A stretch of DNA of 64,000 nucleotides from Lentibacillus halodurans (GTDB lineage: Bacteria; Bacillota; Bacilli; Bacillales; Amphibacillaceae), in contig NZ_FOJW01000009.1 in NCBI RefSeq assembly GCF_900112045.1, positions 121,144 through 185,143 on the forward strand, read 5' to 3'. This document shows, piece by piece, positions 28,889 to 38,067 of the stretch. The translations under genes were made by a program, and so were the position numbers. The first letter of the stretch is position 1, and each line of letters opens with the position of its first letter. The notes under the pieces are model-generated. The model searched no databases, was not told where the DNA came from, and saw nothing but the letters and a program-made list of their open reading frames with translations.

Positions 28889-28917
28889 ATATTATGATAA
28901 ATAATTCGATCTGTCAA
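28889..28917 (-). promoter_or_regulatory. Sigma-A promoter of the S-box operon
   Basis: On the minus strand TTGACA (28917-28912), a 17-bp spacer and TAATAT (28894-28889) lie just upstream of the riboswitch aptamer. Confidence 0.75.
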
Positions 28918-29299
28918 TTATTTGCCGCAGCAAATTTCCCTCATATTTTTTGAATAAGCGTGAAAGCCCAAGAAATATATCTGAGGATGGATTTTAAAAA
29001 ATAGCAGAATATTTATGTATAAAGTACTTATAGCAAAAAACCTGAAACGATTTTGTTCACTTTCTTGACAGGAGAGCAAAATACGTATTGTTTTTAAGAA
29101 TTGTGTGTCATTTAGTGTCTCTGAAATGATCACTGCATATATGGTAAAATAGATTATAATTCTGCCATATTCAGGCTTAGTAGCTATGAAAATAAAACTT
29201 GGAAAAGCAATTGAAGTGGGCAAATGGACTGAATAGATTTTCCTATTCACTCTTACATAATCGAGCCGATATAAATACTATAGAATGCAGGTGATCAAT

Positions 29300-29551
29300 T
29301 TGGAACAACAATCGATAGCAGTTCTGAAACAATTATTTGAAGCAGATAAATTGGATGAAACGTACATAAATAAACTGAAATCGGATGAGCGAAAAGGCGT
29401 ACAACAGCTGATTGAACGATATGAAAGACAACAGTTAAAAGAAAAAGCATTGGAAGAAAATTTTATTCGAATGTCCCAATATGAACAAAAGCGTTATGCT
29501 GAAGGGTGTCATTATATCGCCGGGATGGATGAGGCAGGTCGCGTTATATGA
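29300..29551 (+). pseudogene. rnhB: rnhB 5' fragment, interrupted by the 21.7-kb island
   Basis: Host ribonuclease HII, N-terminal part: the Firmicute-type extension (EQQSIAVLKQLFEADKL...) followed by CHYIAGMDEAGR, where the catalytic DE lies. The normal frame ends inside the codons for GR at 29538-29543 and then reads VI-stop in island DNA. TTG 29300 has GCAGGTGATC upstream; ATG 29285 lacks a site. Removing 29538-51232 restores [12 protein letters not shown] and a 257-aa protein, the usual size. The fragment alone cannot be active. Confidence 0.93.
29538..29543 (+). repeat. Left junction core (attL), GTCGCG
   Basis: Last host bases of the 5' rnhB fragment, shared with the right junction. 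They are the end of the codons for Gly-Arg in the DEAGRG motif plus the first base of the next Gly codon. Confidence 0.8.
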
Positions 29552-29598
29552 CTTTAGAAAAGAGTGTCTAACTTAAAGATATATTACCACAAATTTGT

Positions 29599-29668
29599 TT
29601 GACTAACTATGGGTTATTGTCTAGAATGAATATAGATATATGTCACCTAAAAGGGTGATTTTTTTTTA
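29599..29668 (+). promoter_or_regulatory. Promoter followed directly by a terminator at the island's left end
   Basis: TTGACT (29599-29604), a 17-bp spacer and TAGAAT (29622-29627) make a strong sigma-A-type promoter pointing into the island. Only about 10 bases after the expected start, TCACC (29643-29647) and GGTGA (29654-29658) form a hairpin followed by nine T residues. Most transcripts should end after about 30 nt unless the terminator is bypassed. A second -10-like TATAAT lies at 29854-29859, nearer the RNase HII gene. The remaining spacer to 29951 has no gene. Confidence 0.7.
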
Positions 29669-29951
29669 TTAATTGGGTGGTGCTTTGAGGTTTGTGGGGA
29701 GCAAAGGTAAGTAATATATTATTGAAAGGTAAGACTCTATCCCTATTGGAGTTAATTTATCGTGTAGAACTTGCAGCAATGTTGTCCCATAAGATATGTG
29801 AATTTGTTTTAGTAAAGGTTGAAAGCAATACTGGAAAAATCTGATACTTTATATATAATTGTGTCAGAAGGCTACATAGAATATAACCTAAAATTCATAT
29901 TGATATAAAGCAGGTTAAGGTACTAAGTAATTAAAAGGGGAGTTATGTGTA

Positions 29952-30530
29952 ATGTTTGTATGTGGAGTGGATGAAACAGGGAGGGGTTCGGCAATTTCAG
30001 GGGTATGGGTTTCAGCGTGTATTCTTGATCCCGACAAATCTATTGAGGGTTTAAAAGATTCAAAGAAACTTTCTGCTAAACGACGGGAAGAGCTGGCTGA
30101 AGAAATTAAAGATAAAGCTCTTAGCTGGAGTATAGAAGTAGCTTCCCTTGAAGAAGTAGAAACTCTTAATGTCTTGAATGCAACACTTCTTGCAATGAGA
30201 AGGGCTGTAGAAGGGTTATATATTAAGCCTAATAAAGTGTTTGTCGATGGGAATCAATTACCTGACATTGATATTCCAGCTGAGGCTATTGTTAAGGGGG
30301 ACGATTTGGTTCCTGCCATAAGTGCAGCTTCTATTTTAGCTAAAGTCGAACGGGATAAAGTAATGAAGGAATTGCACCAGATATACCCCCAATATGGTAT
30401 TGATAAACACAAAGGTTATTTAACAAAAAATCATATGTTGGCGTTACAGGAATATGGACCTTGTCCTGCCCATCGAAAAACATATGCTCCTGTTCGCAGG
30501 TTATTAGAGAAACAATTGGAGTTGTTCTGA
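29952..30530 (+). CDS. rnhB: Ribonuclease HII, island-encoded replacement copy
   Basis: RNase HII nicks at ribonucleotides embedded in DNA. All catalytic residues are present: D7 and E8 in GVDETGRG, D99 in FVDGN and D135 in AKVERD, with KGYLTKNH and AHRKTYAPV near the C terminus. At 192 aa it lacks the roughly 70-residue N-terminal extension of the host protein and differs widely from it, so it is not a duplicate; it resembles the short type common in Proteobacteria. AAAGGGGAG precedes ATG 29952. Its stop overlaps the next start (TGATG), tying its translation to the recombinase operon. It presumably restores the activity lost by insertion. Confidence 0.92.
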   Translation: MFVCGVDETGRGSAISGVWVSACILDPDKSIEGLKDSKKLSAKRREELAEEIKDKALSWSIEVASLEEVETLNVLNATLLAMRRAVEGLYIKPNKVFVDGNQLPDIDIPAEAIVKGDDLVPAISAASILAKVERDKVMKELHQIYPQYGIDKHKGYLTKNHMLALQEYGPCPAHRKTYAPVRRLLEKQLELF

Positions 30531-32872
30531 TGGCAAAAAAAGCGAATCTAAAGAAAACTGTAGTAAAACCTGCTGATAAACCTTCAAAGGCCGATTCTCT
30601 AACGCTGGATGTTTCCAAGAAGTCCATTCTTTCAAGGGCTGCTACAAGAGAGTATTTGCCTTCTGTATCATATGTAAATGATTATCTGGTAAAGGATAGA
30701 GGAAAAGCATCTACCAAAACAGTTGATTTCTCTGAATTAGTCCATAAATATCCAAAATATAAGTCCTTAATTGAGCAGCTTATCGCAGGCATGAACGAAA
30801 CAATAGTACCGAATTGTAGCCTAACAACTATTGAGGATACAACTCAAGGAATAAGGATTTTTCTTGAGTTTCTTAACAGTGACAAGAATTTGAGTAATAA
30901 TTATGTAACAAATCTAAATGACATTAACATAATAGTAGCTAAATCATTCTCTAACTACTTACGGAGTACCTACCCGAAGGACACTCGTTCCCGCAAATGG
31001 TTTGCAGCAATTAGACGAATTGTTCAACGATTACAAGAGCTATTTCCAAAGGACCCATCAATAGGGTTGAGTTTTTCTTGGCCTACTGGTCCGGGAAAAA
31101 ATGATGGTACAGTTGAAGGCTATCATCCCAGAGAAATGAAAGAGCTTATTGATGCTTGCATAGAGGATATAAAGATTATCAAGAGTTTTCATAAGGCGTA
31201 TTTAAGACTTGATGAAGAGCTTGTGACTGAAGATTGGAATTTAGAGAACCTTATGTGTTTTCTTCATGATGGCTTGATAAGAAATGAAGAAAGTCGTTTA
31301 AAGCAAAAGCAATCTAAAAAAGCTTGGATTAAAAAGCTTATACGTAGCGCTCCAAATGCTCAGAAAGTAATTGCGGAACTAGGATACACAATTGAACAGA
31401 TACAAGATTTATACATACAAAGAGGATTGGAACTAGCTTCCCGTGGGCGTTCCCCATTTGCGACTCGAATCTCTCAACGCCCTGATCAAGAAAGAGCTAT
31501 AGCACAATTCAATTTAGGTCTAGGGACGTTAAAGAAACGGTTCCCACTATTCCCTTATTATTTGCCTATTAATGAGGCTAAGGGTTTGTTAAATAGCAAC
31601 AATGTTGATAACTCTACAATTTTAAAAGCTAAAGATCCTTTGGCATACATGGTTAACCGTGCTATATTCAATAGTTGTCGTAAGATTAAATTCATGGACG
31701 GAACTTTAGGGAAAATGGCAGTCCACGCCGCAAAACACTTTGTAAGTGATACTTTATATCCATTTTTCCTTCTTGCTTTAATAAATACGGGGTGGAATGT
31801 TGAAAGTTTACTCTCTATAAGTGATGATGTGGATGCGCATGTAACGCCAGATTTAATTGATCCCGAAAATTATGTGATAATTCACGGAAGGAAAATACGC
31901 GGTTCAAATGATAGGAAATTTTCAAAAGTTACACGTCGCTCGAACAAAAACAAAATGTTAGACACTTATCAGCTGCTCAAATATGTTGAAAGCATAATTA
32001 CCAAATATAAGGATAGTCCTTATTACAGACCGGGGTTTTTATGGCAATTTACTATACCTGAATCTCAAAAAGATATTATTTCATCATTCAATGAACAACC
32101 ATATTTTACATTAGTTAGTAAAAGATTTACCGAGCGTCATAACTTTAAATATTTTTCAGATACAACCGGTATTTCTCATCCCAAGGTAAGATCTGGGTAT
32201 GTATCAATTAAACAACTTATGGGTGAAACTGAACGGGAACTCGGTGAAGATCTAAGTCAAAAAGACAAAGGTTCTATAGAACATTATATATCTGATGAAA
32301 GTACTAATTTTGTACTTGATTTAGCAATAAAAGAGATTCAAAAGCAATTTGTTAAAGATCTGACTAATTATAAAGTTCGGTTAGTGGAGTCAACATCCCT
32401 TAGATCCCTTCGTAGCGCCATCAATGATGCAAAGACGGAGCAAGAGAAGTTGAAACTAATAAAAAAAGAATCAGTAAAACATCACTTGGATGAAAATACG
32501 ATAATACACCTACTAGATGCAGGTTCGCAAAAATATATTCTTGCTTGTGAAGACGCTACGAACCCATCGTGGCCGGGCTGGGAAGATTATGTTGGTGAAG
32601 GTAAAAAATGTAGATATTTTAACAAGTGCGCCCTTTGTAGACAAGCTATTGTATTCCCAGAGGCCTTGCCATATATTGCACGACGGATTTTAGATTTGGA
32701 TAAATTAAAAAAGTCACATAGTTCTTCTGAATGGGTACTTAAATACGGTGATGAGTATGACGCATGGAATCAAATTTTGGAATATTGGAACAACAAGGAA
32801 CAAGTAAAAAATGCATGGGAATTGGCTAGGATGGGTTTTGTCGTATTGCCACAGATAATGAGAGGTGTATAG
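30530..32872 (+). CDS. Large recombinase-like protein (degenerate tyrosine recombinase; resembles VPA1269/GmtZ-type integrases)
   Basis: A 780-aa protein, probably part of the island's recombination machinery. The segment INTGWNVESLLSI near residue 416 looks like tyrosine-recombinase box I without its arginine, and HPKVRSGYVSI (about 549) with GSIEHYISD (about 583) resembles box II and the tyrosine. A cysteine cluster (CRYFNKCALC, about 693-702) near the C terminus suggests zinc binding. ATG 30530 overlaps the RNase HII stop; an in-frame ATG at 30461 is inside that gene. Likeness to the gamma-mobile-trio protein GmtZ is from memory and uncertain; without the arginine it may be structural rather than catalytic. 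Confidence 0.6.
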   Translation: MAKKANLKKTVVKPADKPSKADSLTLDVSKKSILSRAATREYLPSVSYVNDYLVKDRGKASTKTVDFSELVHKYPKYKSLIEQLIAGMNETIVPNCSLTTIEDTTQGIRIFLEFLNSDKNLSNNYVTNLNDINIIVAKSFSNYLRSTYPKDTRSRKWFAAIRRIVQRLQELFPKDPSIGLSFSWPTGPGKNDGTVEGYHPREMKELIDACIEDIKIIKSFHKAYLRLDEELVTEDWNLENLMCFLHDGLIRNEESRLKQKQSKKAWIKKLIRSAPNAQKVIAELGYTIEQIQDLYIQRGLELASRGRSPFATRISQRPDQERAIAQFNLGLGTLKKRFPLFPYYLPINEAKGLLNSNNVDNSTILKAKDPLAYMVNRAIFNSCRKIKFMDGTLGKMAVHAAKHFVSDTLYPFFLLALINTGWNVESLLSISDDVDAHVTPDLIDPENYVIIHGRKIRGSNDRKFSKVTRRSNKNKMLDTYQLLKYVESIITKYKDSPYYRPGFLWQFTIPESQKDIISSFNEQPYFTLVSKRFTERHNFKYFSDTTGISHPKVRSGYVSIKQLMGETERELGEDLSQKDKGSIEHYISDESTNFVLDLAIKEIQKQFVKDLTNYKVRLVESTSLRSLRSAINDAKTEQEKLKLIKKESVKHHLDENTIIHLLDAGSQKYILACEDATNPSWPGWEDYVGEGKKCRYFNKCALCRQAIVFPEALPYIARRILDLDKLKKSHSSSEWVLKYGDEYDAWNQILEYWNNKEQVKNAWELARMGFVVLPQIMRGV

Positions 32873-32873
32873 A

Positions 32874-35114
32874 ATGGGGAAGAATCTGTATGAACTAGCT
32901 ATTGACCATATAGCAGAAAAATATAAAACAGAGCTAATGGCTGAAGAGATAGACGATGTTAATTCTCAAATCGAGGAAGAAAAAATAGATGAAATTCCTG
33001 TTAATTTCTATAGCCTATCAGAAATCCCATTTGATAAAATACAAGATTTTAATGTTAGTAAACTAAATACCTTTAAAGATATTATTTGGGATTGGAGGCA
33101 AGAAGGAAGCCAAATTTATAAAGATGATTGTTTTTTTTCTTGGGACAAAGAAGTATCAGAGGGCGTTTCGCTGCTTGCAAATGAAAATAAATACCTATGT
33201 CGTTTGCTCAAAATGATAGCGTTTTATTCTTTACCTCAAAATGCTTGTCTACAAAATGTAAAATCTTTTAATACATCGAAAGCAATTTTAAAGCATCTTC
33301 AAAGTTTAGGAAAGTTTCTTTATAAACATAAGCTTTTTGTTGATATTCAAGGAAATGGGTCTTTTACTAATACTATTTACTTAACAAAAGAACATTTTAC
33401 AGAATTCATTAAAAATGATTTGAAAGATTCTGGTGCTATCTATGACTTTGCTAAACAAATTAAACACTGGGTGGGATTATCTAAAAGCAAGTTGATTCCT
33501 ATGGATTATCGACTGAATTTTGAACCATTCGATGCTGATATGTATTCAAAACTGGCTAAAAATGCGGAGGATAATAAGGGCGAGTATTTACCTATATCAA
33601 TTGATACGCTTTCAGAGTTAGTGCCTTTTTGCATAGATAATATTGAAAAAAATTCTGCCGAAATTTTGAAATTCTACAGTGTCCTTTGGCCTGTTATTGC
33701 TGGTGGAGATATTGCTAAAACCCAACCCTTTGAATGGGGGAAGGCTATTTACGAATTGTTAAGTATGGATTTGAAGGTAATAGATCTTCAAATGTATAAA
33801 TTCAAGGACTATAGTCAAGTTAAAATGAGTAAAGACTTAAATACCAAACTTAGATATGCCGTTAAGAATCACCCTGAGTGGAATAAGAATAATCCATTTT
33901 ACTTATCTAATATTTGGAAAATAAAGCAAAGTGAAATATTAAATATAGCTTTGGAACTAGGGATCGAATTAGAGAGTATTGACTTAGCTATTGTTTATGA
34001 TGTATCGAAGATTAAGATGAAGGTTATGGAACTCGTAACGGAGTTAAGAAATTCATGCGTTGTCATTCTCTTTTTGGTTACTGGAATGCGTAATAGTGAA
34101 ATGTATCTTCTAGAAGCCGGTAATTGCTGGCAGCTTAAAGGGTCTGAAGATGATTTTCGAATTAGCATAACAGTTCCTAAAACATCCGAAGGTTCTACAG
34201 GCGATCCGGTAGTCCTTCCAGTACCGGAAATAGCGTACAAAGCGTTTAAATGCTTAGAAGCTTTAACAGATAAAGCTCGGGTATGGGGGGGATCAAAGAA
34301 ACTGATGGTTAGTTCTACTTCAAACTTCGGAAAGGAGATTGTTGCCCGAAGTATCAATCAGTTTCTTAAACGTTGGTTTGAAGACCTTGGAATAGAACAC
34401 ATTCATCCTCATCAGTTTCGTAAAACAATTGCAATGTTTGCGATTTACCAAAATCCGAATAACATTAGTGTTATAAGGAGACTATTTTCTCACCAAAGTC
34501 TAGCGATGACGCTTTCATATATCGTGAAAATGCCCGGTATGGCTGAAGAAATCAAACTAGCTGTTATAGAAAGAAATAAAGAGTTACTTAGTGAATTACT
34601 TGAGGCTATAGACAAAAAATGTATTGGCGGTAAAGCAGGAAGTAGGATTAAGAGACTAGTTGATGAATCAACGATATTTAAGGCCAAATTGAACGACGAT
34701 GGTTGGGAGGGTCTTGAACAGTATATTCAAATCTTACTACAGGATGGTTTAAGCATTTTGCATCGAACATCATTCGGAGCAATTTGTACAAATACTCATT
34801 CTGGATTAGTTCATTTAGCGCCGGAATCTTGTAATTGCAATGTTACGGACTGCAATTGGTCTGTATTCACCGCCAACTCTATAGAAGACCTTGAAAATAC
34901 CATCAAATTTCATGACAATTTTTTGAAAGATGATTTTTGTAGTGAGAAACAGAAGCGTTTTTCGCATAAAACTATCAGAGATTGCGTTGAAAGGTTGTAT
35001 GAATTAAAAGGAATTGATTATGTGAAAAGTTGTTTTCCTAAACTCATAAAAGAAAATTTCCTGACTTTGGAGGCAGGGGGACGTAATTATGGCAAACAAG
35101 ATACTAAAGCATGA
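32874..35114 (+). CDS. Large tyrosine recombinase (TnpB/Tn554-like)
   Basis: A 746-aa site-specific recombinase. The C-terminal catalytic domain shows TGMRNSEMYLLE (box I arginine, about residue 404), HPHQFRKTIA (about 511-520, His and Arg) and FSHQSLAMTLSYIV (His and the tyrosine nucleophile, about 548). A cysteine cluster (CTNTHSG...CNCNVTDC, about 640-665) follows, as in large Tn554 TnpB-like recombinases. ATG 32874 is 1 bp past the previous stop with GAGAGGTG upstream; the frame also has an in-frame GTG at 32865. The 3' end overlaps the next gene by 26 bp. Confidence 0.8.
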   Translation: MGKNLYELAIDHIAEKYKTELMAEEIDDVNSQIEEEKIDEIPVNFYSLSEIPFDKIQDFNVSKLNTFKDIIWDWRQEGSQIYKDDCFFSWDKEVSEGVSLLANENKYLCRLLKMIAFYSLPQNACLQNVKSFNTSKAILKHLQSLGKFLYKHKLFVDIQGNGSFTNTIYLTKEHFTEFIKNDLKDSGAIYDFAKQIKHWVGLSKSKLIPMDYRLNFEPFDADMYSKLAKNAEDNKGEYLPISIDTLSELVPFCIDNIEKNSAEILKFYSVLWPVIAGGDIAKTQPFEWGKAIYELLSMDLKVIDLQMYKFKDYSQVKMSKDLNTKLRYAVKNHPEWNKNNPFYLSNIWKIKQSEILNIALELGIELESIDLAIVYDVSKIKMKVMELVTELRNSCVVILFLVTGMRNSEMYLLEAGNCWQLKGSEDDFRISITVPKTSEGSTGDPVVLPVPEIAYKAFKCLEALTDKARVWGGSKKLMVSSTSNFGKEIVARSINQFLKRWFEDLGIEHIHPHQFRKTIAMFAIYQNPNNISVIRRLFSHQSLAMTLSYIVKMPGMAEEIKLAVIERNKELLSELLEAIDKKCIGGKAGSRIKRLVDESTIFKAKLNDDGWEGLEQYIQILLQDGLSILHRTSFGAICTNTHSGLVHLAPESCNCNVTDCNWSVFTANSIEDLENTIKFHDNFLKDDFCSEKQKRFSHKTIRDCVERLYELKGIDYVKSCFPKLIKENFLTLEAGGRNYGKQDTKA

Positions 35115-36084
35115 TGAAGCACTTAAACTAGTTTATTCCGTGATTGCATCGCTACGAGAAAGTGGAAAGGATAAAATTACGATTACAGAGGTAGCTGAAA
35201 TCTCTGAAGTTAGTCGTGCAACCATTTACTCTAAACACCCTGACTGGGTTGAGGTGCGTAATGTCATAAAAAACAATAAGCCCTCTTCATGGCTTAAATT
35301 AGCTTCGACAAAAAATAATGAACAAACCAAATGGCAAATAGATGCTCAACGACTTGAAAATGAATTAAGAACTTGCCAAGAAGAATTGGATTTCATAAGT
35401 GGACAGGCTGACAATGTATTCAAGAAACTTCTTGATGAACTTCATAAATATATGTATCTAGCAAAAAAAACACCTGAACAAATAGAAAGAGAAGCCAATA
35501 CTCTTATAGAGTTAAACGAACTAAAAGATCGTTGTGAATTCTATGAAGCAGAAATTAAAAGACTAAAAATTGATTCGGGTCGTAATACCAAGATGGTTCC
35601 TTTTGTAAAAAAGGAAATAATTGACGTTTACTCAGAAACTCAAAGAGCAAATATTAGTAAGTTGGATTTACTTGAGTTAACATACGAAGCTTTATTGAAT
35701 TTTAATAATTTATTTCGTAAAAGTTATCCACCTAAAGTCGTTTATGTATTATGCGGAAACTTCGCAAGTGGAAAATCCTCTTGGATTGCAGACCACAAAA
35801 CACAGAATGTAGGTTCTGTAGTGTACTTTGATGGAACAAACCATACTCAATCATTAAGGAGAATGATCTTGAAGTATATAAGAAATCTAAATTCTGATTG
35901 TAAAATAGTTTGTGTGAGAGTTTTGTGTGATACGAGCGAGTGTTTAGAAAGAAATGTGAACGAGAGCAGGATTAGAGTTAATACTACTATTCCTAGAGAT
36001 ATAATTATTAGGTTTGCTGAGATATTTGAAGAGGTTACGGTTAAAGAAGGATTTGATGAAATCATCATCGAGGGGGGCGCGTAA
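35089..36084 (+). CDS. HTH/coiled-coil protein with C-terminal P-loop kinase-like domain
   Basis: A 331-aa three-part protein. Residues 20-50 (KITITEVAEISEVSRATIYSK) form a helix-turn-helix like that of TnpC/DUF6262 accessory proteins of Tn554-type elements. Residues about 85-175 are a coiled coil. Residues about 215-331 start with YVLCGNFASGKSSW, a Walker A loop, and resemble a zeta-toxin/polynucleotide-kinase-like P-loop fold. The start has GGAGG upstream and overlaps the previous gene. The fusion of an HTH adaptor with a P-loop domain is unusual; a DNA-binding accessory factor for the recombinases is the simplest reading. Confidence 0.65.
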   Translation: MANKILKHDEALKLVYSVIASLRESGKDKITITEVAEISEVSRATIYSKHPDWVEVRNVIKNNKPSSWLKLASTKNNEQTKWQIDAQRLENELRTCQEELDFISGQADNVFKKLLDELHKYMYLAKKTPEQIEREANTLIELNELKDRCEFYEAEIKRLKIDSGRNTKMVPFVKKEIIDVYSETQRANISKLDLLELTYEALLNFNNLFRKSYPPKVVYVLCGNFASGKSSWIADHKTQNVGSVVYFDGTNHTQSLRRMILKYIRNLNSDCKIVCVRVLCDTSECLERNVNESRIRVNTTIPRDIIIRFAEIFEEVTVKEGFDEIIIEGGA

Positions 36085-36476
36085 TGTCTGAATCGGGAAG
36101 GATTAAAGGAGCTAACAATGTAAAGGCATTTAAGGAATTTATTGAGTTACATAATCAACAAGACGATTGGATCAATTACCTTAACCCTAGTAAAGTAAAG
36201 TTAAGAAGATCAGATATATGTGAAGAGTGTGGCTTTAGTAAAAGTGCATTGAGACAAAATCCATTGCTTAAAGATATGTTAAAAAATCTTGAGAGGGAGT
36301 TACTGCAAAAAGGAGTGTTACGAAATAAATGCTTGCAGGAAGAAGGTTTTAAATATCCTGACCAAGACGAGTTTGTTAAGTCATACGATGAAAAGTTGAC
36401 AAGACTGAGAGATAGTATGGATCTGGTTGACAAGATGATTGCTTTATATCAATCGGAATTGGAAAGATTAGATTGA
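36084..36476 (+). CDS. Small HTH accessory protein (resembles VPA1267/GmtX)
   Basis: A 130-aa protein with a winged/HTH-like core KLRRSDICEECGFSKSALRQ followed by NPLLKDMLKNLERELLQKGVL and a C-terminal helix pair. The RSDI..ECGFSKSALRQNP pattern is what I recall from GmtX-type proteins, the small member of gamma-mobile-trio elements; this is not verified. The start overlaps the previous stop by one base (TAATG). It probably binds DNA at the island ends or regulates the operon. Confidence 0.55.
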   Translation: MSESGRIKGANNVKAFKEFIELHNQQDDWINYLNPSKVKLRRSDICEECGFSKSALRQNPLLKDMLKNLERELLQKGVLRNKCLQEEGFKYPDQDEFVKSYDEKLTRLRDSMDLVDKMIALYQSELERLD

Positions 36477-36540
36477 TAGATTTATTCGGCTGACATCTTC
36501 TCAAAAAGGCATAATTGTTAGAAAAGGTAGTGGAGATAAT

Positions 36541-37758
36541 ATGCATCTATTTAATACTGATGGCTTGAAAAATACTGATGTATTTCCTAAAGATACTGTT
36601 CCCATTTTTTTAGATGATGACTTTCGAGTTATAGAAGGCCCAAGTTATTGGGCAATAGCATTGGCGCAAAAAAGGTCTAGAAGCATAGATACTCTTAAAC
36701 AATACACAACAGTTTTAGCAAGATTCCTTCAATGGCGAGATGATAAAGGAGTCAAAGCAACGAATTGGCAAATGACAGATGAGGATGTAATAAACGCTTA
36801 TATCGGCTATTTAATAAATAATAGGGACATTAAGGGAAGGCCAAGTAACAAAACTATTGAGGATTATATAGCTACATTGAGTTACTTTTTTAAATGGGCA
36901 ACAAAGAAAGGATATAAACATTATTGGAAAATGGATTTAAAGAAAGTAACCATTCAAATTAAGGGTAGCTCATCTATGGTTAAAACGGAAAAACAAGTAG
37001 AAAAACGATTTCAAATAGATAATGGGTCAACCATGCATGTTGACCGTGAGCAAGATAAGTTTATTCACAGGGAAAACATTCCCCAAATTATGGAATTATT
37101 TGATGATGTTGTATATGCCTTCATTGTGCTTGTTTTATGGAAAACAGCACTAAGACCTAAAGAGTTATTCCAGTTACCATATAAGGGTGCAGGGTTAAAT
37201 GCCGGATTGAAACGGTATCGAGAAGAAGAGTTATCAGTTCTTAAAGAAATCTTGTTTCGGTTTGAATCAAAAGGAAAAGATAGGGATATCAAGTTTCCAC
37301 CCGATGTTTGGACTGTAATATGCAGGAAATGGATGCCCGAACGGGTTAAACGTGCTGTAAGATATCAAGAAAGAAATAACGGTAAAATGCCGCCAAATAA
37401 TGCGTTGTTTTTATCAGAGGATGGAAGGGTTGTTACACCAAAAATGCTTCGGGACAACTTTAACAAAGTAGCCCAAGATCCAAGGTGTCCTGAGAAGAAA
37501 ATTACTCCATATATGTTTAGACATGCTTTTGCAACATACTTTATTTTGGATAGATTAAAACATTTCAATTTACTAGGAAAAGCTTATGTTTATAATGCAG
37601 TAATCGATGCTGAATTGCGTGAGTGGATGGGGCATGAGAATATTGAAACTACATATAAACACTATGTCCATTTGGTAAATCGTTATTTTCATAATGGGTT
37701 ATTGGATGTTATGGACGATCCAGTCAACAAAGAAATACTTAATGCCTTTGAAAAGTAA
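36541..37758 (+). CDS. Tyrosine recombinase/integrase (GmtY/TnpA-like)
   Basis: A 405-aa site-specific integrase. An N-terminal SAM-like domain (LKQYTTVLARFLQWRDDKG) precedes the catalytic domain: LWKTALRPKELFQLP (box I arginine, about residue 203), TPYMFRHAFATYF (about 321-333, with Tyr in place of the first box II His), and MGHENIETTYKHY (about 362-374) with His and the tyrosine nucleophile. GTGGAG precedes ATG 36541. It ends the recombination operon and is the best candidate for the strand-exchange enzyme together with the 746-aa recombinase. Confidence 0.85.
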   Translation: MHLFNTDGLKNTDVFPKDTVPIFLDDDFRVIEGPSYWAIALAQKRSRSIDTLKQYTTVLARFLQWRDDKGVKATNWQMTDEDVINAYIGYLINNRDIKGRPSNKTIEDYIATLSYFFKWATKKGYKHYWKMDLKKVTIQIKGSSSMVKTEKQVEKRFQIDNGSTMHVDREQDKFIHRENIPQIMELFDDVVYAFIVLVLWKTALRPKELFQLPYKGAGLNAGLKRYREEELSVLKEILFRFESKGKDRDIKFPPDVWTVICRKWMPERVKRAVRYQERNNGKMPPNNALFLSEDGRVVTPKMLRDNFNKVAQDPRCPEKKITPYMFRHAFATYFILDRLKHFNLLGKAYVYNAVIDAELREWMGHENIETTYKHYVHLVNRYFHNGLLDVMDDPVNKEILNAFEK

Positions 37759-38067
37759 TAATGTTTTTAGGTCAGGGACTCATCTATAAGAATTTCGCAT
37801 GATTGTTGCCCCAAAAGGTGTACAAAGAAGAGGTTTTATTACCAAGACATTAAGTTTTATCAAACTGTATATAAACATTCTGGAGAAAAATTGTTTTGGG
37901 AATCAAAAAACGCGTAATGGATAGTAAATTAGTTCAAAATAGAATGGAGAAACAATTAAGCGATAGTTTATAAGAACGTAATTGGGAGAATTCATAAATA
38001 TACTGTCCCAAAATGATAAATTGGCGGAGAAATATTTAAGTATATTTGTTGAAAGTGAGATTTTTCT
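37759..38067. other. Spacer after the recombination operon
   Basis: About 310 bp without a supportable gene or clear terminator; AT-rich, with scattered stops in all frames. Confidence 0.5.

Noticed and set aside
28918..29250. 110-codon minus-strand frame upstream of rnhB
   Set aside because: No ribosome binding site, AT-driven composition and no recognisable features; treated as non-coding.
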